DNA of 64,000 bases from assembly GCF_016481275.1 (NCBI RefSeq), contig NZ_JAEMNW010000001.1, positions 1,479,531 to 1,543,530 on the forward strand, written 5' to 3'. The notes beneath the pieces were generated by a model that saw only the letters and a list, made by a program, of their open reading frames with translations, did no database searches and was not told the DNA's origin. The position numbers and the translations under genes are program-made. Positions 18,586-26,764 of the stretch are shown here, piece by piece; positions within the stretch are counted from its first letter, which is position 1, and every line of letters begins with the position of its first letter. Origin of the DNA: Antrihabitans auranticaus. Lineage in GTDB: Bacteria; Actinomycetota; Actinomycetes; Mycobacteriales; Mycobacteriaceae.

Positions 18586-20207
18586 GCACCCGCTACGAAG
18601 TCGAGGAGACACTCGACAACGCGACAATCGATCCCGCGCTGACATGGACGACCGGCAATGTCGCGGAGGCATTTCCGGGCGTCTTCACAACGCTCGGTTT
18701 CACCTTCATCCACGAGCCGATGGAACTCGCGTTCCGGAAAATGTTCGTCAGCCTCGGTGTCTTTTCACCGAAGGAGATCTACGTCCCGGACCGCGTCGAA
18801 GACATGTTCTGGACGCTCTTCGCCGGACGCGCGGCGGCAAACATCGACAAGTTCCGAACGATTGCGAACGTCACCCCTGGCACGTCGGCAACTGCCGTTG
18901 AACAGCAGTTGTTCGGTTACGTTCGACCGGAGACCATCGACGCAAACACCACGCGGCGCTACCCCGTGATACTCGCCAAGGCACCGCAAGCTGTCGTTCG
19001 CCTGCCGAAACAGCACGATGCCGAGTTCGCCGAGCTGCGCAGGTGGCGCCTCGAACAGCTCGAAACCATCGGCTATCTCGACCACGCAGGGTGTGCCGCG
19101 TTGCTCGACGACGCCCGCAGTCGTTTCGAGAGCATCATGATCAAGCACCTCGTCGTCGCCTTCGTCAGCTCCGGCCTCGCCGACAGGCTCGCTGCGAAGC
19201 TCGCCGAACTCGGGCTCCCCGGGCTAGAGGCAAAGCTGCTGTCCGGCGTCGGTTCGGACGAAAACGAAGTCGCACATGATCTTTGGGCCCTCGCCCACGA
19301 CGAGATCACATTGCGTGAGTTCTCAGATCGCCACGGTTACCACGGCACCAACGAGGGCCAGCTTTCCGGCGTTTCGTGGCGCGAGGATCCGACTCCGGTC
19401 CTCGCGCGGCGCACCGACTACCGCGCGATCGCGGCCGACAGTCCGCGTGCGCCGCGCAATCGGAGTGCTGAGCAAGAGCAGACGCGCCTGCGGGCACTGG
19501 CCGAACTGGAATCCTCGGTGCCCCAGCGCAAACGGGTCGGACTCGGACTCGTTGTCCGGCTTGCCGCCCGCTGGCTCGCACTACGGGAACAGGGCAAAGC
19601 CGGCTATTTGCTCACATTCGATGTCGCACGCGCGGCAATGCGCCGGCACGGCGCACTACTGGTCGCACAGAACGTGATCGATCAGGTCGACGACGTCTTC
19701 CATCTCTCGTACGACGAACTGCAACGAGGCGCCTCCGACGACCGTCACGCGGACGTCGAACGACGCCGCGCCGAGTACGACGAGCGGACGAGTTACCGTC
19801 TCCCGCAGGCGTGGACCGGATTGCCGACGCTCGCAAAGGCGGGCGAATCGAGCGCACCGAGCGTCGACGGCGTCGTGACCGGAGTTGCCGCCAGCGGCGG
19901 AATCGTCGAGGGGCGTGCACGCGTCGTTCGCGATCCATCGACGACCGAGCTCGACGACGGCGACATCCTGGTCTGCGAAACGACCGACCCGAGCTGGGTT
20001 TCGCTGTTTCTCGTCGCCGGCGGCGTCGTCACCGATCACGGCGGCATGCTCAGCCACGGACCGATCGTCGCGCGCGAACTCGGCATCCCGTGCGTGTGCG
20101 GTACCGAGAACGGTAGCTATCGCATTGTCGACGGCCAGCGCATCCGTCTCGACGGCAACACGGGAACCGTGACAGTCCTCAGCACAAACCCGAACCGCTC
20201 GGTGTAG
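18582..20207 (+). CDS. PEP-utilising-enzyme mobile-domain protein, copy B
   Basis: 541 aa, a paralogue of the protein at 13777 with the same architecture: about 450 helical residues with GYHGTNEGQLSGVSWRED, then the swivel domain GDILVCETTDPSWVSL and GGMLSHGPIVARELGIPCV, with the phospho-His at about residue 492. The GGxLSHG form matches rifampin phosphotransferase more closely than copy A does. Its start overlaps the PPDK-like stop (ATGA). Two diverged acceptors served by one ATP-grasp protein could give two substrates or a hetero-oligomer. Its last 29 bases overlap a broken gene on the other strand. Confidence 0.82.
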   Translation: MSTRYEVEETLDNATIDPALTWTTGNVAEAFPGVFTTLGFTFIHEPMELAFRKMFVSLGVFSPKEIYVPDRVEDMFWTLFAGRAAANIDKFRTIANVTPGTSATAVEQQLFGYVRPETIDANTTRRYPVILAKAPQAVVRLPKQHDAEFAELRRWRLEQLETIGYLDHAGCAALLDDARSRFESIMIKHLVVAFVSSGLADRLAAKLAELGLPGLEAKLLSGVGSDENEVAHDLWALAHDEITLREFSDRHGYHGTNEGQLSGVSWREDPTPVLARRTDYRAIAADSPRAPRNRSAEQEQTRLRALAELESSVPQRKRVGLGLVVRLAARWLALREQGKAGYLLTFDVARAAMRRHGALLVAQNVIDQVDDVFHLSYDELQRGASDDRHADVERRRAEYDERTSYRLPQAWTGLPTLAKAGESSAPSVDGVVTGVAASGGIVEGRARVVRDPSTTELDDGDILVCETTDPSWVSLFLVAGGVVTDHGGMLSHGPIVARELGIPCVCGTENGSYRIVDGQRIRLDGNTGTVTVLSTNPNRSV

Positions 20208-20530
20208 GGGTACTACAAAATCTCGCCAACCAAAGAGTTGCTCCAGACGGGTCGATATCTGGTCCCGCGTCTGCGAGTTCCATCCGAAGGCCACCGCGAA
20301 CGCGTTCCGGATAACGAGGTACTGCCTTGTCTGCCCGAAGTTGCACAGGGATCAGGTATTTGAGTTCACCGTAAAGAGCCTCGATGGCATGCGCACTCGC
20401 GGCAATTGCCCGACGGACGCGTAAAATTGATCGCGAAGTTCTTCGCTCGATGACGGCTCGGCGAGACTGCCGGACTTCGAACGCGCGAAAAACTCATGGC
20501 TGACGGCGATTTCGGTCCAAGTCACCCAAA
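20179..20530 (-). pseudogene. Frameshifted hypothetical gene
   Basis: Two minus-strand frames join into one protein-like sequence: VFWVTWTEIAVSHEFFARSK ... ELRDQFYASV, then after a one-base loss near 20417, RAIAASAHAIEALYGELKYL and a tail to a stop at 20179. Composition and helix periodicity look like real coding sequence, with no recognised family. The end overlaps the convergent dikinase copy B. It follows two other small minus-strand genes and may be part of a small accessory unit. Confidence 0.45.
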
Positions 20531-20544
20531 ACACTGGCGAATCA

Positions 20545-20772
20545 TCACGGTGCCTCCCCCTGCGCGACGCGCCCGGCAGCGACCTCTGGCTGTCGGTGGG
20601 CGTCGCGGAGCTGCTGAAACTCTTTGGACAGCGCTTGCAGCTCCTCACCGGTGCTGGCCGCTTTCTTGTTGCGCTCGAACTCCTCCGACATGTCCTTGAA
20701 GGTCTCCTCCTCGTGGACCCATGCGCGCCGCAGCTTCTGCTCGTTGTTCTCTTTGATCGGTTCAGCCGCCAT
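20545..20772 (-). CDS. 75-aa hydrophilic helical protein
   Basis: Highly charged, probably all-helical or coiled-coil (EQKLRRAWVHEEETFKDMSE, then NKKAASTGEELQALSKEFQQ). No cysteines, no membrane segment, no motif I recognise. It lies between two degenerate genes on the same strand, and the composition suggests it is real. A structural or antitoxin-like role is possible but unsupported. Confidence 0.5.
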   Translation of the reverse strand: MAAEPIKENNEQKLRRAWVHEEETFKDMSEEFERNKKAASTGEELQALSKEFQQLRDAHRQPEVAAGRVAQGEAP

Positions 20773-20838
20773 GACTAGAAAAGCCCCCTCGGTGCACCCA
20801 GTTTGTCCTGCATCGCGCTCGATGTTTCGTCAATAGAG

Positions 20839-20998
20839 CTAGCCGTCGTCGGTGAGTTCGGCTTCCAGTTCCTCGAGCGTCGGCAGACTCGATTCGACGA
20901 GGTCTTAGCCCGAACCTTCGAACATGGTCCGTGAGGATTAGCAGTTCCTCGACGGTGTGGCGCTCGAGAACAACGGTGATGGGACCATTGATTTTCAT
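20839..20998 (-). pseudogene. Degenerate small gene
   Basis: Begins MKINGPITVVLERHTVEELL at 20998 and, in another frame, ends DLVESSLPTLEELEAELTDD with a stop at 20839. At least one indel separates the halves. The N-terminal strand-helix and acidic tail would give a protein of about 54 aa. It is upstream of the 75-aa gene on the same strand. Function unknown. Confidence 0.35.
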
Positions 20999-21082
20999 GG
21001 CGCGAACGGTGCACAGGCGGGGTGCAGACTAGCTGCACGCTGATCACCGACAAGTGCCGTCACAGGGGCCGTCGGAGATCCG

Positions 21083-21823
21083 TCAGAGTTCGACGCTGAC
21101 ACTTTCATCCCGAATCACGGAGATGGTGCCGACTATGTGTTGCTCCATGGCGCTGCGGGCTGCGTCTGCGTCTCGAGCACGTAGGGCGTCGGTGATCCGG
21201 TGGTGGTCGTGCTGGCGCTCCTCGAGCGCACTCGATAGTGGGTTGACGACGCCGGTGGTGTTGATCAGGAAGTCAGACAGGTCCCACATGCGTTGGCTAG
21301 TTTCGGCCATGATCCGGGAGTGCGCCATTTTGTGGATCGCGGCGTGAAATTCGCGGTTGTAGATGCGGTAGCCGTGGGCCCGCACGGCTGGGTCGTCGGA
21401 CGTGAGCAGTCCGTCGACGCGGGCGGAGATCAAGTCGAGTTCGAGTAGTTGGTTTTCGGTGCGCCTGAGCGCGGCGACGCCGGCGATTGTGCCTTCGAAG
21501 CCTCCGAAGAGTGTGAAGAAGTCCTCGACTTCCTGGGTGCCGTAGCTGGCGACCTGACATCCGACCTGCGGAATGATTTCGACGAGTTTGTCGCTGGACA
21601 GGCGCCGAAGGGCGTCCATGACCGGCTGTTTGCTGACGCCGAATTCCTGTCGGACGGTCTCGACGACGATCTTTTCTCCGGCGTCGTACTTCCCTTCGAG
21701 TAACCGCGCTTTGAGGGTGTCGTATAGAGCAGCGGAAAGACGCGCACCGGAGAGGCGTGCGCCCGCGACCGCTGTGGCAGCGTCGCTCGTGGTAACCAGC
21801 GGCCACGGATTCGCGGCCGTCAT
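21083..21823 (-). CDS. GntR-family regulator, FCD (FadR-like) subfamily
   Basis: 246 aa. The N-terminal winged helix (LKARLLEGKYDAGEKIVVET, then FGVSKQPVMDALRRLSSD) is standard GntR. The C-terminal FCD domain includes FHAAIHKMAHSRIM, whose histidines probably help bind a metal and a carboxylate ligand. The ATG at 21823 is chosen for the AAAGGTGA eight bases upstream. It is divergent from the catabolic operon that starts at 22091, and the CTAG-rich stretch between them (21902-21982) is its likely operator. Probably a substrate-responsive repressor of the pathway. Confidence 0.88.
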   Translation of the reverse strand: MTAANPWPLVTTSDAATAVAGARLSGARLSAALYDTLKARLLEGKYDAGEKIVVETVRQEFGVSKQPVMDALRRLSSDKLVEIIPQVGCQVASYGTQEVEDFFTLFGGFEGTIAGVAALRRTENQLLELDLISARVDGLLTSDDPAVRAHGYRIYNREFHAAIHKMAHSRIMAETSQRMWDLSDFLINTTGVVNPLSSALEERQHDHHRITDALRARDADAARSAMEQHIVGTISVIRDESVSVEL

Positions 21824-21901
21824 CGAGTCGTCACCTTTCGCTGTCGACCAGTGTTCGCCATTCGGTCCCTCCCATTTTGCGACGCCCAACCTACTGGAAT
21901 T

Positions 21902-21982
21902 CTAGCACTAGCATTCTAGTACTTGTGGTCTGAGTCACTGCAGGTTATGGTTGCCTAGCACGCTAGCATGCTACCGCTCTAG
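21902..21982. promoter_or_regulatory. Cluster of six CTAG motifs, probable GntR operator region
   Basis: CTAG occurs at 21902, 21908, 21916, 21955, 21963 and 21979, in two groups of three (CTAGCACTAGCATTCTAG and CTAGCACGCTAG ... CTAG). CTAG is rare in high-GC genomes, and six in 81 bases between a GntR gene and its divergent operon points to repeated operator half-sites. Confidence 0.6.
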
Positions 21983-22090
21983 AAGTTGAGATCTCCCGCG
22001 CGGATGTTCTGGCAACGCCAACAACATCGCGATCGATATTGCCGCCGGTCGTCCGGCGACGCGACTCGCGGCGGTCTACGAGGAGAAACT

Positions 22091-23164
22091 ATGGAATTCA
22101 GCATCGGAACGTGCGCCAAGATCGATCAGGTTCACATGGTCAAGCAGGCTGAAGATCTGGGCGTCACCCACTTCGGGGTGGGCGAAGGCCCCCTTCTGTT
22201 CAGCGATCCGTATCAGTTCCTCGCCCTTGCCGCGGCCCAGACGAGCACCATCAATCTGGGCACGATGGTCACCAATCCGCTGACCCGGATCGGGCCAGTG
22301 ACGGCGAACTCGATGGCGACACTCAACGCACTCGCACCCGGACGAACGTTTCTGGGCATCGGAACAGCCAACAACGCGTTGAGGTCGATGGGTAATCGCC
22401 CAGCGAAGATCTCCGAACTGATGCACACAATCGAAGTCTCGCGTGAACTGATGGCCGGACGTCGTGTCGTGCACAAATGGCTGGGCCAGGAGCGCGAGGT
22501 CGAATTCCTCGACAAGGAAAGCGGATTCCTCAATGTCAAGGACTACATCCCGATCTGGGTCGCCGCCGGCGGTCCACGCGGACTGACCGAGGCCGTGAAA
22601 TACGCCGACGCGATCGTCTACTGCCTCGGCCCCAACACCGACATGATCAAACTGATCCGCAACAAACTCGACAAAGCCGTCGCCGACGCCGGCCGCGCCC
22701 CAGGCTCAGTCAAGCTGGTATCGCTGTCCTGGTTCTACCAGCTCGAAAACGGCGAGACTTGGGAAGACGGAGTCACCAACGGATTCGGCTCCGGCCCCAT
22801 CTCCTCCTGCATCACCAACTCCGGGTTGATGAACGACCACCGCGACCAACTCGGCGACCCGATCGTCGACGCGTCGATCATCGCCGCACAGCAGTACCTG
22901 GGCGACCCGACCGCACCGAATCAACCGCACTACCTCGACGTGTGGGCGAAGTATCTGCGCGGCCTCGACCCCAAGCACCGTCCGATCATCACCAAAGAAC
23001 TCGTCGATTACTGGTGCCTCTACGGCTCCCCCGCCCAGCTGCAGGAAAAGGCAGCGCTGATGCGTGAGGCCGGCGTCGACGTTCTGCAGGTGTTCCTGTC
23101 CAATCCGTTCACCGCCCAGCGCGACATCGACAACATCGGCCACTCGATCATCGCCTACGCCTGA
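22091..23164 (+). CDS. LLM-class flavin-dependent oxidoreductase
   Basis: 357-aa luciferase-like monooxygenase or F420-dependent oxidoreductase of bacterial luciferase fold. Family traits include the early strand with QAEDLGVTHFGVGEG, LNLG-type INLGTMVTNPLTR, and LAPGRTFLGIGTANNAL. It has AGGAG directly before the ATG at 22091. It is first in the eight-gene plus-strand catabolic operon. It may oxidise the primary substrate with reduced FMN or use F420; the sequence does not decide which. Confidence 0.87.
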   Translation: MEFSIGTCAKIDQVHMVKQAEDLGVTHFGVGEGPLLFSDPYQFLALAAAQTSTINLGTMVTNPLTRIGPVTANSMATLNALAPGRTFLGIGTANNALRSMGNRPAKISELMHTIEVSRELMAGRRVVHKWLGQEREVEFLDKESGFLNVKDYIPIWVAAGGPRGLTEAVKYADAIVYCLGPNTDMIKLIRNKLDKAVADAGRAPGSVKLVSLSWFYQLENGETWEDGVTNGFGSGPISSCITNSGLMNDHRDQLGDPIVDASIIAAQQYLGDPTAPNQPHYLDVWAKYLRGLDPKHRPIITKELVDYWCLYGSPAQLQEKAALMREAGVDVLQVFLSNPFTAQRDIDNIGHSIIAYA

Positions 23165-23196
23165 CCCAAACCCACACCACTGCAAAGGAATACGCC

Positions 23197-23811
23197 ATGG
23201 AACTCGATCCCCGCACCACCGCACTGATGGTCATCCACTGCCAGGGAGACGTCGTCGGTCCCGACGGCGCCTTCGCCGACTTCTTCTACCAGCAAGTAGT
23301 CGAACGCGACGTGATCGCCAAGATCGCAACGCTCGCAGACACATTCAGAAATGCCGGCGGAACAGTCGTCTACACCCGCGTCGCCTGGAAACCTGACTTC
23401 TCCGACCTCGAGGTCAACTCCCCCATCCTGGGCATCGTCCAACAGTCCGGCTGCCTCACGGACGGAAACCCGCTCACCGCGATCGTCGAACCCCTCACAC
23501 CGCACGACGATGACGTCGTCATCGATCACCAACGGGTCGGCGGATTCGCCGGCAGCGGACTCGACGATGCGTTGCGCAGCAAGGGAATCACCAGCCTCGC
23601 CTTCGCCGGCGTCGCGACCAACTTCTCCGTCGAAGGAACCGCACGCGTCGCCAGCGACCTCGGCTATCACACCGTGATCGTCGCCGACGCCTGCGCCGCG
23701 GCCACACCCGCAGCGCACGAGGCCAGCATCGAATCGCTCGGGCTACTCGCCGACATTTCCACCATCGACGACGTCACCCGCGCTCTCACCGCGACTTCCG
23801 TCACCACCTAG
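23197..23811 (+). CDS. Isochorismatase-superfamily protein with replaced catalytic triad
   Basis: 204 aa with the cysteine-hydrolase fold: TALMVIHCQGD at the N-terminus and GVATNFSVEGTAR plus VADACAA late. By alignment to the usual family motifs, the catalytic Asp is His14, the Lys is His111 and the nucleophilic Cys (normally TNxCV) is Ser144. All three positions therefore differ from the amidase triad. True isochorismatases also lack the Cys, so hydrolysis by another mechanism or a non-catalytic role is possible. It lies between the LLM oxygenase and the alcohol dehydrogenase with short gaps, within the operon. Confidence 0.82.
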   Translation: MELDPRTTALMVIHCQGDVVGPDGAFADFFYQQVVERDVIAKIATLADTFRNAGGTVVYTRVAWKPDFSDLEVNSPILGIVQQSGCLTDGNPLTAIVEPLTPHDDDVVIDHQRVGGFAGSGLDDALRSKGITSLAFAGVATNFSVEGTARVASDLGYHTVIVADACAAATPAAHEASIESLGLLADISTIDDVTRALTATSVTT

Positions 23812-23856
23812 CCCAAAGTGCCTGCGCAAAAACCATCCTCAAGGAGTTCTACGACA

Positions 23857-24963
23857 ATGCAGTCCATGCTCGCTGCTCGCCTACACAACATCGACGAGCC
23901 CATGCGACTCGAGTACCTTCCAATCCCCCACCCCGGTGCCACCGACGTCGTCGTGCAGGTCAAGGCCTGCAACGTGGTCCCGAACCTGAAGAACGTGCTC
24001 GCCACCTACGCCGAATGGTTCCCCTACCTGCCATTGCCCAAGCTGCCGGCAGTGTTCGGACTCGACAGCGCCGGCGTGGTCACCGAAGTCGGCAACCAGG
24101 TCACCGATGTCCAGGTCGGCGACCGGGTCTATGTCAACCCCGGACTGTCCTGCGGGTCCTGCCGCGCCTGCAGGCAAGGGGCGGACCAGAATTGCGACAG
24201 CTACACCTTCATGGGTTACTTCGCGTTCGGCACCGGCGGCCAGAAACTCTTCGACGCCTACCCCTACGGCGGGCTCGGCGAGTATTTGACTGCACCCCAA
24301 CGAAATCTGGTCAAACTGCCCGACTCGGTAACCTTCGAGCAAGGTGCACGATTCGGCTACCTCGGTACCGCGTTTTCGGCGCTGCGCAAGGCGGGCGCCG
24401 GTCCGGGAACGACGGTTCTGATCGACGGGATCTCCGGAACACTTGGCCTGGGCGCCTGCTTGATCGCGCTCAGCCTCGGTGTCACCCACATCTTCGGCAC
24501 CGGACGAGACGACGCACTGCTCGCCGACGTCAAGGCGATCGCTCCCGATCGCATACACGTCAGGTCAACTCTCACCGGCGATCTGCGCGGCTGGGTGCGC
24601 GAACACAACGAGGGCGCAGGTGTCGACATCGTGATCGACGCCCTCGGCCCTGGGGCACCGGCCGAGTCGATGCTCGAAGCAATCTCCACGCTGCGGCGCG
24701 GCGGAATCGCTGTCGACATCGGCGGCATGATGGAGCGCCCGCAAATCGACATGTTCTCGATGATGTGCTCGCAGATCTCGCTGCTGGGCAGCCTGTGGTT
24801 CTCCACCGGAGAAGCCCAAGACATGGCCGACCTCGCCGGCGCTGGCGTCCTGGACCTGTCCGTCTTCGAGCACCACACCTTCGCGCTGGAAAAGATCAAC
24901 GAAGCCCTCGACAGCCTGCCCGCACGACACGGCGGCTTCACCAACTTCATCAGCGTCCCGTAA
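23857..24963 (+). CDS. Zinc-dependent alcohol dehydrogenase (MDR family)
   Basis: 368 aa. The GroES-like catalytic half has structural-zinc cysteines CGSCRACRQGADQNC, and the usual GHE region reads FGLDSAGVV, so the canonical Glu is Asp here. The Rossmann half contains GISGTLGLGACLIAL, a variant of GxGxxG. The length is usual. AAGGAG precedes the ATG at 23857. In this operon it may oxidise an alcohol or reduce an aldehyde or ketone formed from the aromatic substrate; specificity unknown. Confidence 0.87.
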   Translation: MQSMLAARLHNIDEPMRLEYLPIPHPGATDVVVQVKACNVVPNLKNVLATYAEWFPYLPLPKLPAVFGLDSAGVVTEVGNQVTDVQVGDRVYVNPGLSCGSCRACRQGADQNCDSYTFMGYFAFGTGGQKLFDAYPYGGLGEYLTAPQRNLVKLPDSVTFEQGARFGYLGTAFSALRKAGAGPGTTVLIDGISGTLGLGACLIALSLGVTHIFGTGRDDALLADVKAIAPDRIHVRSTLTGDLRGWVREHNEGAGVDIVIDALGPGAPAESMLEAISTLRRGGIAVDIGGMMERPQIDMFSMMCSQISLLGSLWFSTGEAQDMADLAGAGVLDLSVFEHHTFALEKINEALDSLPARHGGFTNFISVP

Positions 24964-24986
24964 TCGACAAGCGAAGCGACACAACC

Positions 24987-26762
24987 ATGAATGACTTCGA
25001 CACCGACGTACTCGTCGTCGGAACCGGACCCACCGGATCCACCGCGGCCCTGGCTCTGGCCACCTACGGAGTTCGGGTTCACCTCGTCAGCAGATGGAAC
25101 TGGCTGGCCAACACACCCCGCGCGCACATCACCAACCAGCGGGCCGTGGAGGTGCTGCGCGACCTCGGGATCGAGGAGGAAGCTAAGAAGTACGCCACCC
25201 CGTGGGAACTGATGGGCGACACGCTGTTCACCACCAGCCTGGCCGGCGACGAAATCGCCCGGGTCCGGACCTGGGGCACCGGCGACGACCGAGTCGGGGA
25301 CTACATCAAAGGCAGCCCCTGCGGACTGCTCGACATCCCGCAGCTCTACCTCGAACCGGTCATCTTCAAGAACGCAGTCGCCCGCGGCGCGACCTACACC
25401 TTCAACACCGAATACCTCTCCCACGTCCAGGACGACACCGGTGTCACCGTCTCCGTCCGCGATCACCTGTTACAGCGCGACTACACAATCAGAGCCAAAT
25501 ACCTGATCGGAGCCGACGGAGCCCGCTCCCAAATCGCCGACGACATCGGTCTCGAAATCGAAGGGACGATGGGGCGGGCCGCCACCGCCTACGTCCTCTT
25601 CAACGCCGACCTCAGCCGATACGTCCAACACCGGCCGAGCATCCTGCACTGGATCATGGCCCCCGGCAGCAGCTTCGGCGAAATCGGCATGGGACTGCTA
25701 CGCGCCATCCGGCCCTGGAACAAATGGATCGCCGGCTGGGGCTACGACATGGCCGACGGCGACCCGGACTTCGACCCGGCCGAGATCACCTCGAAGATCC
25801 GCACGCTGGTCGGTGACCCCGACCTCGAGATCGACATCGAAACCACCTCGACCTGGCAGGTCAACCAAGCCTGCGCCTCCCACTACTCGAAGGGGCGCGT
25901 GTTCTGCGGCGGCGACGCCGTGCACCGCCATCCACCCAGCAGCGGACTCGGCTCCAACACCTCCGTCCAGGACGCGTTCAACCTCGCCTGGAAACTCGCC
26001 TTCGTGCTCAAGGGCTACGCCGACCACGCGATGCTCGAGTCGTACTCACACGAACGCCAACCGGTCGGCCGCCAGATCGTGGCCCGCGCCAACCAATCTC
26101 GCGTCGACTACGGACCGATCAACGAATGCTTCCGCACCGAAGGCGCCGCCAACCCAATCGCGGCCGGGCTGGAGAAGCTACGCGACCCCAGCCCCCACGG
26201 CGTCGAGGTCCGCGACGCGCTCGGTCGCGCACTGGAACTGAAGAACTACGAGTTCAACGCCCAAGGCGTCGAACTGAACCAACGCTACGAATCCAGCGCA
26301 ATAATCCCCGATCCCACTGCAGGACAAGAAGAGTGGGAACGCGACCGCCAACTCTACCTGCAAGCCACCACCCGCCCGGGCGCGAAACTGCCGCACACCT
26401 GGTTGGTCGACAGCAACGGTCTGCGCACCTCCACCCTCGACGTCACCGGCAAAGGACAGTTCACCTTGGTCACCGGCCTGGCCGGCACCGCCTGGGTCAA
26501 CGCCGCCAACAAACTCGACCTGCCGTTCCTGCGCACCGTCGTGATCGGCGCCAAAGGCACCGAGGACCCCTACCGCAGTTGGCAACGGATCCGCGAAACT
26601 CACGAAGCCGGCGCCCTGCTCGTGCGTCCCGACGGATACATCGCGTGGCGGCACAGCCCGGCGATCTGGGATGACAACGACGCCTTCGAGCACCTGCAGA
26701 CTGCGCTGGCCGCCGTCCTCGCCACGCCCGCCGACGCAGCGGTCACGCACGGAGGGAGCTGA
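24987..26762 (+). CDS. FAD-dependent phenol hydroxylase, TfdB-like
   Basis: 591-aa class A flavoprotein monooxygenase. The FAD motif is VVGTGPTGSTAALALATYGV. PRAHITNQRAVEVLRDLG and GRVFCGGDAVHRHPPSSGLG are nearly the same as in 2,4-dichlorophenol 6-monooxygenase TfdB. A thioredoxin-like C-terminal domain follows. Known relatives ortho-hydroxylate phenols with NADPH and O2 to catechols, and the next gene is a catechol ring-cleavage enzyme, so the context agrees. The start is the ATG at 24987, 24 bases after the previous stop. Actual substrate unknown. Confidence 0.9.
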   Translation: MNDFDTDVLVVGTGPTGSTAALALATYGVRVHLVSRWNWLANTPRAHITNQRAVEVLRDLGIEEEAKKYATPWELMGDTLFTTSLAGDEIARVRTWGTGDDRVGDYIKGSPCGLLDIPQLYLEPVIFKNAVARGATYTFNTEYLSHVQDDTGVTVSVRDHLLQRDYTIRAKYLIGADGARSQIADDIGLEIEGTMGRAATAYVLFNADLSRYVQHRPSILHWIMAPGSSFGEIGMGLLRAIRPWNKWIAGWGYDMADGDPDFDPAEITSKIRTLVGDPDLEIDIETTSTWQVNQACASHYSKGRVFCGGDAVHRHPPSSGLGSNTSVQDAFNLAWKLAFVLKGYADHAMLESYSHERQPVGRQIVARANQSRVDYGPINECFRTEGAANPIAAGLEKLRDPSPHGVEVRDALGRALELKNYEFNAQGVELNQRYESSAIIPDPTAGQEEWERDRQLYLQATTRPGAKLPHTWLVDSNGLRTSTLDVTGKGQFTLVTGLAGTAWVNAANKLDLPFLRTVVIGAKGTEDPYRSWQRIRETHEAGALLVRPDGYIAWRHSPAIWDDNDAFEHLQTALAAVLATPADAAVTHGGS

Positions 26763-26764
26763 CA

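Noticed and set aside
24015-26762. A 5' extension of the TfdB-like hydroxylase into the alcohol dehydrogenase gene
   Set aside because: The extension is Arg-rich and antiparallel to no known domain; the FAD motif follows directly after the ATG at 24987.
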